Notes under the pieces: model-generated
The model's database searches: none
Told to the model about the DNA's origin: nothing
Seen by the model: only the letters and a program-made list of their open reading frames with translations
In this document: positions 10,028 to 21,504 of the stretch, piece after piece
Layout of the letters: the number at the start of each line of letters is the position of its first letter
Numbering within the stretch: the first letter of the stretch is position 1
Made by a program: the position numbers and the translations under genes
Assembly: GCA_028583405.1 (NCBI GenBank)
Contig: CM053249.1
Coordinates: 39,777,759 to 39,841,758 of the forward strand
From: Pogonophryne albipinna
Taxonomy: Eukaryota; Chordata; Actinopteri; Perciformes; Artedidraconidae
Reading direction: 5' to 3'
Length of the DNA: 64,000 nucleotides

Positions 10028-10684
10028 AATACCCATTTTAAAAGGTTTTTCGCCTGCCGTCTTGTCTGCAGACTTGTCAAGCATTAATTCATGGTTTTTA
10101 CTAACCGGTATCAGTATGTTGTTACTTCGGCATAATTTAGAAACGTGTATTACAATTTAATCACGGTAAAATATGTTCATTTTGTTGTAGTTGTAGTAGC
10201 TCCCGACACAGCTGACAGCCGCGGTGAAACTCGAGCGATTAGAGCGAAGCCAATATTCGCATCGTGTCCGGTGTGAACGCAGCATTAATCATGTAAAATA
10301 AGCAATATCTACAAGTATGCAAGCTTACCTGTTTGTGTTTAATTGTTTGTAGGCTATTGTAGCTCCGTAGTCTTCTGTCTTCTGTGAACGCAGCTGCAAG
10401 CATGTCTTGGACGTCACGTGACTTGTTTAAGGACCGCCCACGCTATTGTGTATGGAACTGCAAAAATGTGTATGAACCTGCACTCGAAAAACCACCTGAG
10501 CGGCGCTGTTCTATACACTGAGATACATTACAAAAACAGGCGTAGTGGTATAAACAGACTTTTCAGAAAATTAGGATTTCAGTTAGTTAGACACTAACAA
10601 ACATGGATACACTCTTAAATTGTAAGCGGACTTCGGCATAGGTACAAAAGGACTTTGTCAGAAATGAGGATTTATGTTAGTTAG
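10028..10684. other. Unassigned intergenic sequence
   Basis: No open frame or repeat end was recognised. It contains a GC-richer piece (10200-10270, cgaaactcgagcgattagag region) and a TCACGTGAC E-box-like site at about 10415. Two similar phrases (atgaggatttatgttagttagac at 10665 and attaggatttcagttagttagac at 10570) suggest a small local duplication. Confidence 0.4.
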
Positions 10685-10685
10685 A

Positions 10686-10990
10686 CCAGTGCTTCTCAAA
10701 CTTTTTTCAGTAATGTACCCCCTTTGAAACATTTTCTCAGCCAAGTACCCCCTGACCGATCCCGAACATTTTTGATCGAAAAAGCCTATATAAATAATTA
10801 CAATATAGTGATGTTCCCTCTGTGTGTGATGTATTAACTCCTTCGTGGTATGCTTTACAACAAACTAAGGATATTTTCATTTTATGCATGAAAAAAAATA
10901 ACATAACACTTTTTCCAAGGAGTTTTTCAATTTAAGTAATATGTTATTGTGAAAAACTATAAAATACAATACACACATTTGACATGTTTA
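10686..10990. mobile_element. hAT (Charlie-like) fragment
   Basis: Begins cagtgcttctcaaactttttt and continues with repeated taccccc phrases, a widespread hAT terminus in vertebrates. The matching inverted end is absent, so this is a truncated copy; the right limit is approximate. Confidence 0.6.
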
Positions 10991-11039
10991 TATGAGGACC
11001 CCCTTGGTGGTTCTAGGAATGTTTTATATAAAATTGTGT

Positions 11040-11322
11040 TTTCTATTTAACTTATTTTACTATTTTACTTTACTAAGATTAACATGTTTACTCTGAATGA
11101 GTGATGGACGGCCTGTTTTGGTCTTTTATTTTGTTTGTTTAAGGTGTGCTGTTTCGTTATTTTTTTGTTGCTGCTAAGAATAAAGTTTATTTGGAGCGTA
11201 ACCCAACCGTCTAGGCCAGTGTTTGTGAACGGACAAATAGAGCCCCGTCATATATGGTGTCAGAAGAGGGATGGCTAGTCGGAGGAAGCTGGGACGGCGT
11301 TGCGGAGCGGCGCACGGGACTA
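11040..11322 (+). mobile_element. Gypsy-like LTR end, primer-binding region and gag start (left part)
   Basis: The LTR-like 3' part contains an AATAAA signal (about 11177) and ends ccccgtca at 11250. It is followed by tatatggtgtcagaagaggg, the kind of leader that follows the LTR in Gypsy/Ty3 elements. A short frame opens at ATG 11271 (Arg-rich start MASRRKLGRRCG). The sequence is split at about 11323 by the 10-kb DNA transposon and resumes at 21505. The LTR start was not fixed. Confidence 0.55.
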
Positions 11323-11334
11323 CCCAGATAGCAA

Positions 11335-11530
11335 AAGATATTAATTCAACATTGGATTTTGGTTAAATTGGTTATTTTTGGTTGAGGTTGAAAAATCAAT
11401 GTTGATTCGATGTGTTTTTACAGATACCATTTCAACGTTTGAAAAAATGTTGTTGAATCAATTTAATATAGATGCCGGTTTTTCAACATTGAAATTCCCT
11501 ACATTGAATTGACATTGTTTCAACGTGTGG
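11335..11530. repeat. Left subterminal TTGAATCAAC-type repeats
   Basis: Many diverged copies of a caacattgaa / ttcaatgttg core within 200 bases. The same core fills 21165-21490 at the other end. Confidence 0.75.
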
Positions 11531-12720
11531 CGCTCCCCTCTCGGGCGAGATCATGATACAGCGTCGGAGGCGGGGTCTGGTTCTTTCCTATGAGAGCTGC
11601 TGTGCATGAAGACAAAATGGCCCAACTTTTGAGAGAGCGAAACGTCACAGATTACCCGTCATGCCTGTTGCACGTTGCACTTAATCTTGAAAGCACGTTG
11701 GTCACGTGAAAGAGCGTACACCTCAGGGTGTGGAGGAAGGCAGGCTTCAGTTCAGTTGCCGCCAAGCCGCCTGAAGAGAAGAGACAGATATCACAAATCG
11801 GTAAGAAATGTAACGTGACCGTTGCGCATACCTACTCTATATGTTTACCTCAGTTACACCCTGTTATGTTTTTTTAGGCTATTCAGAGCGCAAAAGAGGG
11901 AACTAATTACTTATAATAATATATATCATCAACAAATTTAACGTCGTTCATCGCATGACGCAGTTGATATTTTATGGCCCTGACTAGCACCTAGCTAACG
12001 CAGCGCTAGCTAACACAATCTGACATTAAACTCTACCATCCTACAGAAATTACATAAAGTGTCCACTGATGCAGTCAAGCTAAAGCATTATTTAGGATAT
12101 TTGGGTGAAATTGTGCATATTTTTTGTTATAATATAGCCTATATCATAAATTAATTAAACCGTTCATCGCATGACGCAGTTGATATTTTCTTGCCCTGGC
12201 TAGCACCTAGCTAACGCAGCAGATACGCTAGCTAACACAATCTGACATTAAACTCTTTTTTTTCTGGCTTAGTTTCAACCAAAATATAGACTAATGCTCA
12301 TAATAGTAATAGTATTAATAATTGTAAATGGCCATTGGTCACACCACCAGTTTGTTTTACTGTAAACTTGGAGGAAGCCAGCAGCGCAGGCTGTGCAGAG
12401 TGCAGACTGCTGCTGCAGCTTGCTACACACCGACCCCGCCGATTTTGATCATGGTCAGTTTCTGGCATCCCTACATCCTACAGAAATTACATCAAAGTTG
12501 GTCTGATACAGTCAAGCTAAAGCATCATATAGGATATTTGGGTAAAATGTATGTCCTAGGGGTCCTGGACTCCCGGTTGAAGACCCATGGAATAAAACAT
12601 GTAATTCTAGGGAATTTCGTCAGTACAGTTATATTTGCATTGCACCAGGAGGCTGATATATATTTTTACTGTTAGTTTATGCATACTTTTTTTAATCTGC
12701 TTTGTTTTCCTCCATTTTCA
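11531..12720 (+). other. 5' region of the transposon with a likely non-coding first exon
   Basis: A candidate untranslated exon ends at cacaaatcg followed by GTAAGA (about 11801). The matching acceptor is ttttcag at about 12720, just upstream of the transposase start. The intron holds two copies of a roughly 85-bp direct repeat (about 11943-12026 and 12160-12256; cgttcatcgcatgacgcag, then gcacctagctaacgcag) and duplicated cctacagaaattaca phrases (12043 and 12476). No promoter motif was recognised with confidence. Confidence 0.45.
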
Positions 12721-12810
12721 GGATTATACTACAAGACGAGTCGAGGGGATCACTGCAATACACAAGGCCAAGTAAAGTAATTATAGCAGCGCCACCTCTC
12801 TTTACCTAAG

Positions 12811-14770
12811 ATGGCTTCTTATTGGTCTAAAAGACGTAGAGTCATCAGAACTGTAAGGGACATGGAGAAAGATATCCTTAAGGAATACGAGGAAACTCTT
12901 TATAATAACAAGTCACATTTAGACCCCTGTGTGAATAGGGAACCACCCTTCAGAATCTCACACGTTTCCCAACTAGATACACCACCAGCTTCCCATGTAC
13001 ACATGGAAAATGATCATACTGATGGTAGTTTAGCTGGAGATGATGAAGTTGAATCAGATCATGTACAAATGGGAAATTATCATACTGATGGTAGTGTGGC
13101 TGGGAATGTTGAATCAGATTCTGACTCCGACAGCCATGACGAGCATCAGCCTAGTCAGGATCTGCTTATGAGGAGCCTAAGATATTGGGCAACATCCTAC
13201 TCAATCAGTCTGGTTGCTTTGTCTGCTCTGCTGTCCATCTTAAAGCTTTTTCACCCCATTGCTCCCTAAGGATGGAAGAACTCTGCTTAGAACACAACAT
13301 GATGTTGCAACCACTCAAATGCAAGGTGGCGAGTACTACCATTTTGGATTGGTGCAAGGGATACTTTCACGATTGAAATGTTTGAGTTTACCAGTGAGCC
13401 TCAGAACTCTTACTTTACAGTTCAACATAGATGGTCTCCCTCTCTTTAAGAGTTCAAGACTTCAATTCTGGCCTATACTTGCAATTCTGAAATGTGATTA
13501 TACTAAGTCCCCATTTATTGTCGGTATCTTTTGTGGTTTAAGCAAGCCCAAGTGTGATGTTGAGTATCTGCAGCAATTTATTAGCGATCTTAAAAATGTA
13601 CTGGCTAATGGCGTTGTTCATAATGGTAACCGATTGAAAGTACTGGTTTCCTCATTTGTGTGTGATGCTCCAGCCAGAGCCTACGTTAAGAATATCAAGT
13701 CACATAATGGCTATTCAGGGTGCGACAAGTGTGATCAACATGGTGTGTGGAGGAAGAAAATGACTTATCCTGAAACAAATGTCAGGCTCAGGACAGACTC
13801 AAGTTATTGTGATATGATTGATGAAGAACATCACTTGAAACAGACACTCAGTCCTTTAACAGGGACAGTAAAGATGGTTTCTTCATTCCCAATAGATTAT
13901 ATGCACCTCTGTTGTCTTGGTGTGATGAGAAAACTGTTGAATATGTGGTTAAAGGGCAATCTAGCCACTAGGCTTCCTTCACAAACTGTTAACAGTATAT
14001 CAAGCAAACTGCTGGGGTTACATTCCCACACCCCTTGTGAATTCAATCGCAAGCCAAGAGGTTTGAATGAGCTGGATCGTTGGAAAGCTACAGAGCTCCG
14101 ATCCTTCATACTCTACTGGGGCCCTGTAGTTCTGAAGGATTGCCTTCCCAGTGAGATTTATGACAACTTTATGTTGTTTTCAGTGGCCATGTATTTGTTT
14201 TTGTCTCCTGGAATTTCTGGCCAAAAGGTTGAATTAGCGCATATATTGATGATTTCCTTTGTGGAACACTTTGGACAGTTGTATGGCAGGGATCAGATTG
14301 TGTTCAGTGTACACCAGCTTATACATTTAGCCGATGAATACAAACAATTTGGACCTTTAGATAATGTTTCAGGATTCCCTTTTGAGAATTATCTTGGCCA
14401 AATAAAGCATCTTTTACGCAAGCCACACCAACCTCTACAACAGGTGGTCAAAAGGTTGTCAGAACAGCCACGTTTTGAGGTTCCATTACCAACAGATGAA
14501 CCAGTCTTACAGAAAATCCACACTGATGGTCCACTCCCTCAACATTTCGGTGTTGCTGTACAGTACACAAAGGTCTCCAGTAGTCGTTTTACCTTGTCTA
14601 CAAAGCAGGGGGATAATTGTATTGAGGTGGGACATAGTATTGCAGTAGTGCAGAATATAGTCCAGGAAGAAGATGAGGTCTATGTGATCTACAAAAGGTT
14701 CAGACACCAAGAATCATATTACACTTATCCCTGCGAGTCCTCATGCATAGGTACATACAAGGTTAGATAG
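12811..14770 (+). pseudogene. TNP2/CACTA-like transposase, single frameshift
   Basis: Likely the DDE transposase of the 10-kb element. The first 148 codons (12811-13254) are acidic and hydrophilic, with a duplicated 'D/YHTDGS(L/V)AG' segment, and run into a helical stretch (LRYWATSYSISLVALSALLS). The rest (from about 13257 to 14770, about 500 residues) has motifs seen in TNP2-like transposases: HPLLPKDGRTLLRT spanning the frame change, GGEYYHFGL, the Cys pair in GYSGCDKCDQ, FPIDYMHLCCLGVMRK with likely catalytic Asp and His, then FSVHQLIHL and FENYLGQIK. One extra C in a CCCC run at 13254-13257 puts the two halves in different frames; this could be decay or an assembly error. The ATG at 12811 is the first in the frame and lies 90 bases after the acceptor. 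Confidence 0.75.
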
Positions 14771-14981
14771 TTGTGTGACAATATCGGGGTTGGTAAACTT
14801 GGATGTATCAAACGTAAATGTGTTCTGTATCCAGAGTCAGAAGGAAATGGCCTCATAGCTATTCCAATAGCTCATATGCAGTAGCATACCGCTCATACTG
14901 CTGGGCGAGTAAATGACATCTTATGATTTATGAGCAGGTTTTTTTTTTAATCATTTACATTATTTCATTTATTGTATACAG

Positions 14982-17900
14982 AATGGAAAGGGAGGTGGTG
15001 CTTTGGGCCGTTGTACTTTTTCCAAATGGCGGAGCTGCAACAGTTCTTGCCAGCTGGTTCAGTCTAAAGGAAGGTAAATTGTTATGGCCCCCCAAAAAAC
15101 ATGTATTTGAAGGCCCTTAAAGAACACATGACGGCCCATAAAGGATGGACCACATATGCGAATGTCCGGCTCTTGATTACTTGTGGTAAGTAGTCACTGC
15201 ATTACTATTGTCTATTTTCAAGTATATAGGTATCCACACGTTTTTATGGATGGCAGTTTGAATGTGTGTGGTGCCATACCACATATGACATATCTGTCAC
15301 AAGTGGGACTAGTCAGTAAAATGTCATCCTGTTATTTTATGCTTTTTCTTTTACAGACTCATTGGAAAAGGCCAAACGATACGAAGAAAAGTATGTGAAT
15401 ACTGGATGTCCAACAACTGATCTGAGCTCTGAGGACGAAGCAGGTGAACGTGGGAAAAGAAGAGTAAGGGACAGTTGAATTCCTGTAGGAGGTCAGGTTC
15501 CATGTCTGGCCTGACTTTAACCCATATCAGACAACGTCGCATTGATAAGAACCAGTATGCGTGCATAGGCTGGAACCAAAAGAACCCAACCGCTCATAAG
15601 ATGCAATGGAAAAGTGGTCACAGCACTCCCAGTGTGGAGGAAGCAGGCTTAGGATGTTTACTTTGATCGCTCCCTCTTGAAATATATAATCCTTGGTTTC
15701 TGTGTAAACAATAAGTAAAAACCCCACCTCCAGTCCTGTGATAGACTAGTGTCATCTCTATGTGTACCTATACGTCAAGCTGCCTCATTCTACAGAAATG
15801 GGCCATGGGCCAAATTAGTTCAATTAATGGGAATGTTTCATTTTTATTTTCCAGGCCAAATCCTGTGTACATGGAGTCAGATGGGGAGTCAGAAACCAGC
15901 CGTGTGAAGAGAAGATTTGCCAAGCCACCTGATGTTCATTGTCCTACAGTGCTCCCAGAATCCAGCCAGTACCCCTCAGTACCAACCCCAAATGCAAGCA
16001 GTGGTATGTCATTACTTATTAAAATGGCAGAAACAATATGTAATTGCCTGTGAGCTTTAATTTACAAGCATTTAGTTCCTCCATCAATACATTCAAACAT
16101 CAGTCATGTGATATGTGTTCAAAAGTTACAGCATCCATTATTCCTGTCTTTTGTTCCCTTTTAGCCTCTGGAGGAAGCCACTCGGAGGATGTTCTGTCAA
16201 TTCACCAGGCTGATAATGGTAAGTGAACCACTTCACACGAGGGATCGACCGATATGGCTTTTTCAAGGCCGATACCGATTATTAGTAATCAAGGAGACCG
16301 ATAACCGATATTTGGAACCGATATACATTTGCAGTAATATCAGAAAATCTTGGTCTCAAAATGTAGAATAACACAAACTCCAACACAACTTCTTTGAAAT
16401 GCCTTTTTATGTTTGATGAACTTTTCAACATCTTAAAACTGGTTTCCTCTCTGTGACCTTGAGTAAAGTAAATGAAATAAAAATAAAATAAAAACTACTA
16501 AAACTTGTTCTGAACTTCTGATATTTGAGTCTCATTTAGTAGTCCCAATTCAGCAGCCCCAGATTGTGGTGCAGAAAGCAGAGTTGCTGCGAGGCTCCAC
16601 TAGCAGCCCCCCCCTCACAGTTTATCCGCTGCGAGACGCTACCCGCGTCCCTGTGTAACTGGGAAACTGATAGAATTGGATCGGGACATTGCTCGTGAAC
16701 ACAGAGTGGTGACTGCAACCAGAGAAACGGCCGCATCAGATCCAAAGTTTTATCGGCAATTTGATTTAAAAAAGGCCGATAGCGATAATCTGTAAAATGC
16801 GGAATATCGGCCTCGATAATCGGTCGACCCCTACTTCACACTACTACCTCCGGGCGGACAGTATGTAAATGTGCTTTGTCCGAGTTACAGCATTCATAGT
16901 TCATGTTTTGTGTTCTCTCATTGTAGGCTTTTGTGGAAGCTATTTGGCGGAGTTGGACCAGTCAATGGACCACTGTAATGATGGTAAGTAAACTAATGGT
17001 GTAAAAGTCAGGCACATTCATTTGGCTGCCAATGACAATTTATTCAGGACACCGGAAATATGACCCAATGTTTCAGTCTGTCCGAAACGTTGGTCATATT
17101 TTCTGTATCCTGAATAAATTGTCATCGGCAGCCACTTGAGTGCACCCCTCGTTATTAAGTAGACTAATAGGCTATTATATGTCTTTTTTTAATCTTTGGA
17201 TCACAGGAATTATCAGCACCTTAGGTGGGAAACTATTCTTTAATTACTCACTCGGTAGTCAAGTGTGTTCATCCCACAGGTATCCTTTATCTAAAGTTGG
17301 AAAGTAACTATATGGGGCTAGCGAGGTGCAATTGCTATATGGTGCTCATGGATAACAACTTTGATAGTGCTCATTTGCCTTATTTAGTTATTTCTGTCTT
17401 TTTCTAGGATTGCCAACATATAACTCCAGCCCCTACCACGCTATGCCATTAGAGAAAGCAAGGAATGGTATGTATTTCTCATCTTAAATGTTGTTGTCTT
17501 TTGTGGAAAATTCCCAAATTCATGTTCAATATAAAGAATTAATACCAGCTCAGTGGCCTTGTGGTTAGTGTCCGCCCTGAGATTGGGAGGTTGTGAGTTT
17601 GATCGCCGACCGAGTCATACCAAAGACTGTTAAAAATGGTACCCGATATCTCCCTGCTTGGCACTCAGTATCAAGGGTTGGATTGGGTTAAGTCCCTGCG
17701 ACATACTAGCATCATGTCCAGGGTGTGTACTTGTACATCATGCTGCGGAAACAGGATACTTATAAACAATTAATAATGGTGTCTTATCTTTTTTAGACGG
17801 CGGTGCCAGCTATGCACATGGCTCAAGATTAGCAGACTTCAGCTCACCGGGCTTGGCTCACCTGACCCCGCAGCACCCATCCCACCCCCCTTCAGCTCCA

Positions 17901-20002
17901 GAAACACCACGGGGGAGATTATATGGAGGGGAATCAAGCCGAGTGTTGAAAGGCAAGTATCATTTTCTGAGCAGGTTCTTAACCGTACTGATGCCTTCTG
18001 AATTGAGAAACCTATCCCTTGTGACTTTCCCATCTTTTAATGTTTTTTGTCATGGTGTTAAGGCTTAAAATGTAAGCACTTAAACCTGCATTATGTAACC
18101 TTTTTGTGATTACAATGTTATTTTGTCCAATCTGTATGGTTGTGTTAATACAATATAACTTACAATTGGGGTGGTTGATTTTGGTCTCCCTGCTCTTCTA
18201 TTGAGACATTTAGATCCTTTATCTAGGTGAGACATGACCGTGGTTTGACAAAAATTATGACTTTATGGTCAATTTCTCCCCCGAGCAAGCAGGCAGGCTC
18301 TATAAGCTCAGTGGTAAATATGTCAGCAGTTGTGCTGGAGACCTGTGTTCAAATTCAGGGTAGAATAGGAAAGTTACATAGTGCAGCTTTAATGGTTACT
18401 GTTGGCAAACACTTATCAGTGAGTTACTTAGTGTCATTCTAAATGATTGGAAATTAAAAATCTATCCTTGAAATGTAAATTAAAACCTTTATTTTTTTAT
18501 TTTTCAAGACATTGCTGCCATGAGAACCACGAAGATGCTTACCGAGCTATGTATGGAGGGGAAGCAGATCTCACGTGACATTAACTTTATAAAGACGGAA
18601 CTTGCTAAACTGAACATTCATGGAGCTGGACCAGAGTCACAAGAAGACAACTTCCCCATAATGCTTCCACTCACCAACGAGGAGAAGTTTGATGAGACTG
18701 AAGCTGCTCTGAGGGAGGAAGCAGTCCGTCGAAAGATGGTGAACAATTTTTACACAAAGCATTTTCTCTATAATCTGTCGAGGCTTCTAATATTTTCTGT
18801 ATGCATTTGCAGGTATCCTGTGGATCCTTAAAGTTTTAAAAGTCTTACATTTATTGTTTGAAATCTTAAGGGTTTATGTCTGGAATTGTAGGAGTGGATG
18901 CATTACATTTCTTTTTCACTTGGATGTGTGTTTGACAGAAATATTGTAAAAATACGCCTCGCGAATCACGATCATATTTTTATTAATCAATATTTGACCA
19001 TTTCTTTAGGATTGCCAATTTGGTTGTTGGCATTGTTTGTCGATTAGTTTGGACACAGTAGTGGTCTTATTTCTTCCTTAGAGGTAATACAAATGTGTTC
19101 AAATTCATTACATTTGTATTTATTTATAAATGAGAAGATGTCTATTTACGTAGTACACTGTAGCACACTAACCATTTTCTCTCGTCTGTTAAGATTACCC
19201 GCATGGCATTAGTCGGAGGGACCAACTCGGAAAATATGATCCGGCGAATGCTATCCGCTGCCATGACAAACAGTTTAGCCTGCATCTTCAACTGGGTGGG
19301 AAAGGGAGAGAAGAGGGCCTTCAAGGACACGCTGATAAAGGACTGCATGTTTGGTGAGCCTGCACCTCAAAATACTAGGTTTACTACTTTACAACAGATT
19401 AGGCAAATATTGAATTTAATTCATAAGTCTTTTAAATTTCTTTCTCAAGTTGATAAGAATGGATGCAAAATGCATCCATTCTTATCCTTATCTTCATATA
19501 AGTGGTCCTCATTAATGCTCATAATAGGATGGCAGCATTTCTGTCTACTCGCTCTGCATCTCAAAGGTGGGCTGTGGACAGTTCAGAAACCTGCCTACCA
19601 GTGACATTATTCCTAGCTAATGGAAATTGGAAATGACCATTGATGATGTCACTGATGGGCACATTTCTGAACTGTCCACTACCGTCCTCTGAGACACAGA
19701 GCGAGTAGACAGAAATGAGTAATAGTGTGAATCAATTATATGAAGATGGGGTTGATGGGTGAATTGCTCAATTAAGGCAGCCTGAAAACCTAGTACACTA
19801 AACAGTACACACTGGAACGCATCCATTGCAGCTTTCTTCTTCTTATTATTTCAATAAACAAACAAAAAATGTAACTTCTTTTTTTTCAGCTGCTGCTCGT
19901 CAATTTGACCGCAGGCTGACGGAATTGACATTCAGGGTTGGAGTGCAGAAGTGGCTGCGTTACGCACCAGAGAGGAATGGCGGGGTACCAAGGAAAAAAT
20001 AG
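14982..20002 (+). CDS. Spliced DUF4806-domain accessory protein of the transposon
   Basis: About ten exons with good splice sites: 14982-15185, 15357-15471, 15855-16003, 16165-16218, 16927-16983, 17408-17467, 17797-17952 (GC donor), 18509-18738, 19194-19353 and 19890-20002. Exon 1 encodes a start like EVVLWAVVLFPNG..ASWFSL. Exon 2 is a coiled, charged segment (SLEKAKRYEEKY). Exons 8-10 form the DUF4806-like domain: LPLTNEEKFDETEAAL, then ALVGGTNSENMIRRML and FNWVGKGEKRAFKDT, then FRVGVQKWLRYAPER before the stop. Exon 1 contains a CCCCCCAAAAAA run (about 15088-15099) where the frame slips by one. Small exons 4-7 are assigned only from splice sites. The role of DUF4806 is unknown; its position suggests a DNA-binding partner of the transposase. 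Confidence 0.65.
16239..16833. mobile_element. hAT MITE in DUF4806 intron
   Basis: Ends gagggatcgaccgat and (inverted) gtaggggtcgaccgatt, with 8-bp duplications CTTCACAC at 16231-16238 and 16834-16841. The first duplication begins 12 bases after the exon-4 donor. No coding capacity. Confidence 0.88.
17010..17146. repeat. Short foldback MITE
   Basis: Stem arms ggctgccaatgacaatttat and inverted ataaattgtcatcggcagcc enclose a small loop around tcagtctgtcc. It lies in an intron of the DUF4806 gene and ends near tgcacccc. Confidence 0.7.
17545..17765 (+). repeat. tRNA-derived SINE
   Basis: The head cagtggccttgtggttagtg (A-box like) and ggttgtgagtttgatcgcc (B-box like) are a diverged tRNA-type promoter. 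The body (ccaaagactgttaaaaatgg..tccctgcttggcactcag) matches a SINE type that is common in fish, from recall. It lies in an intron of the DUF4806 gene. Confidence 0.65.
18084..18388. mobile_element. TTAA-flanked MITE
   Basis: Ends acctgcattatgtaac and (inverted) agctgcactatgtaac, flanked by TTAA at 18080-18083 and 18389-18392. A TTAA target fits piggyBac- or Kolobok-type transposases. No coding capacity. Confidence 0.75.
19452..19486. repeat. Perfect 16-bp hairpin
   Basis: gataagaatggatgca and its exact complement separated by aaa. Confidence 0.8.
19530..19725. repeat. Foldback sequence in last DUF4806 intron
   Basis: Arms ctgtctactcgctctgcatc..ggacagttcagaaa (about 19540-19595) and the inverted counterpart tttctgaactgtccact..agcgagtagacag (about 19664-19715), with mismatches. 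Probably a small MITE. Confidence 0.65.
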
Positions 20003-20213
20003 TTAAACGGACATTGTTTAAAGTTGGGGTGTTTTCTTTCATGTTGAACTGGGGTCTTATAGATTTGAGTTTATAGTTAAGACTGCCTTTCCACTGAGTA
20101 TGACAACCCCGTTTGCAGTTGCCAGGTTTTTATGTCACCTGGAGTTTCAGAGCAAATATAATTTGAACTACAGTTGATGGCCAGATCATTGTCTCTAAGG
20201 AGCTTCCTCCACT

Positions 20214-21056
20214 TAAAGGTCCCATGTCATGCTTTCCTGGTTATCACCTGTCCCTTGTGTGTTATGTAGCTTTTTCTGCATGTAAACGGTCTGCAGAGGC
20301 ACAAACCCTCAAAGTACACCCTGTAGCGAGTAAAACACTAACACAGAAAATACATGTCTATGCTGCCCCAGAACTTCTTCCTGAGTAAAGTGACGTAACG
20401 GGCATAGTGGCGTAACACACACACTCTCACTCAGCCTTATCTTTTCTCAGCTGCGGCTCCGTGGATTTACACACACACAGCCTGGCTGTGAGTGTGTGTC
20501 TGTGTGCTCAGGCTGAGTTCCTCTGTGTCTCGCTGATGTTCAGCTGTAACGGTGGTGAACATCAGTGATTATGTGTTACAATGGTGTTAGCAACCAGAAA
20601 ATGACACCAGTAATGACAAACTGATGAGAATGCTGCGTGGGTTCTGGGTACCGTGTTGGCGGGATGTTGCGGGGCTCGCTGCTCGGCTCGAGGAGCAGAC
20701 AGTGTGAGCTGGATTACTGGTGTCGTTTCCTGGTTGCTGCGTGGGGTCTTTGAGACAGCGAGACACAGAGGAACTCAGCCTGAGCACACAGACACACACT
20801 CACAGCCACGGAGCCGCGGATGAGAAAAGATAAGGCTGAGTGAGAGTGTGTGTGTTACGCCACTATGCCCGTTACGTTACTTTACTGAGGAAGAAGTTCT
20901 GGGGCAGCGTAGACAGGTCTTTTCTGTGTTAGAGTTTTACTCGCTACAGGGTGTACTTTGAGGGTTTGTGACTCTGCAGACAGTTTACATGCAGAAAAAG
21001 CTACATAACACCCAAGGGGACGGGTAATAACCAGGAAAGCATGACATGTGACCTTA
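20214..21056. mobile_element. TTAA-type foldback element (copy 1)
   Basis: Arms begin aggtcccatgtcatgctttc and end gaaagcatgacatgtgacc, with TTAA or a near-match at both borders. Nearly the whole element is an imperfect palindrome. For example, gtgacgtaacgggcatagtgg at about 20390 pairs with ccactatgcccgttacgtt at about 20860. A related copy is at 51427-52188. It sits downstream of the DUF4806 stop inside the 10-kb transposon. Confidence 0.75.
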
Positions 21057-21164
21057 AGAGACAATGTTTTTCATGCTTGTGGTCAAAAGATGTTAAAGAT
21101 GTTCATATCATTAAATAACTGAATAAGTAATGGGCTCCTTTTTTGTTTGTTCATTTTAGTTTAT

Positions 21165-21490
21165 TTTCAATGTCCGACATCAATTGCAATCTTCAGCATG
21201 ACAATATCTCAATGTTGATTCAATGACTTTTTGCAATCTGATAATAACATTGTTTCAATGTATAATGCAATGCATAATATAGTTGAATCAATGTTGATCC
21301 AATTCTACATTCTTTCAATGTTGATCATATCGTAATTGAATCAAGGTTGATTCATTGTTGGGATTGGTTGAAAATTCAATGTTGTTTCAATGCTGATCAT
21401 AGCGAGCACATTCACTGTTGTTTCAATGTCTGACTTCAATGTTGAACACAATCTTCAGCGTGACCATATCTCAATGTTGATTCAATGACT
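21165..21490. repeat. Right subterminal TTGATTCAATG-type repeats
   Basis: At least a dozen copies of a ttcaatgttgatt core. A longer direct repeat, catatctcaatgttgattca followed by atgactttttg, appears at about 21204 and 21466. The second of these ends in the terminal repeat itself. Confidence 0.8.
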
Positions 21491-21504
21491 TTTTGCTATC
21501 TGGG

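Larger units (their letters stand above)
11324..21502 (+). mobile_element. 10-kb DNA transposon with TNP2-like transposase and DUF4806 gene
   Basis: The ends are cccagatagcaaaa (from 11324) and its inverted copy ttttgctatctggg (to about 21502), flanked by TA on both sides inside a Gypsy-like gag start. Subterminal regions (11335-11530 and 21165-21490) are crowded with variants of ttcaatgttgattcaatg in both orientations, likely transposase-binding repeats. Two genes lie in the plus orientation: a CACTA/TNP2-like transposase (12811-14770) and a multi-exon DUF4806 gene (14982-20002). The ends do not start CACTA and the duplication seems to be only TA, so I place it broadly in the CACTA/Mirage/Chapaev group rather than a named family. 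It carries several younger insertions. Confidence 0.8.

Noticed and set aside
10400..10460. CpG-rich promoter with TCACGTGAC site
   Set aside because: One E-box-like site in unassigned DNA with no gene start nearby.
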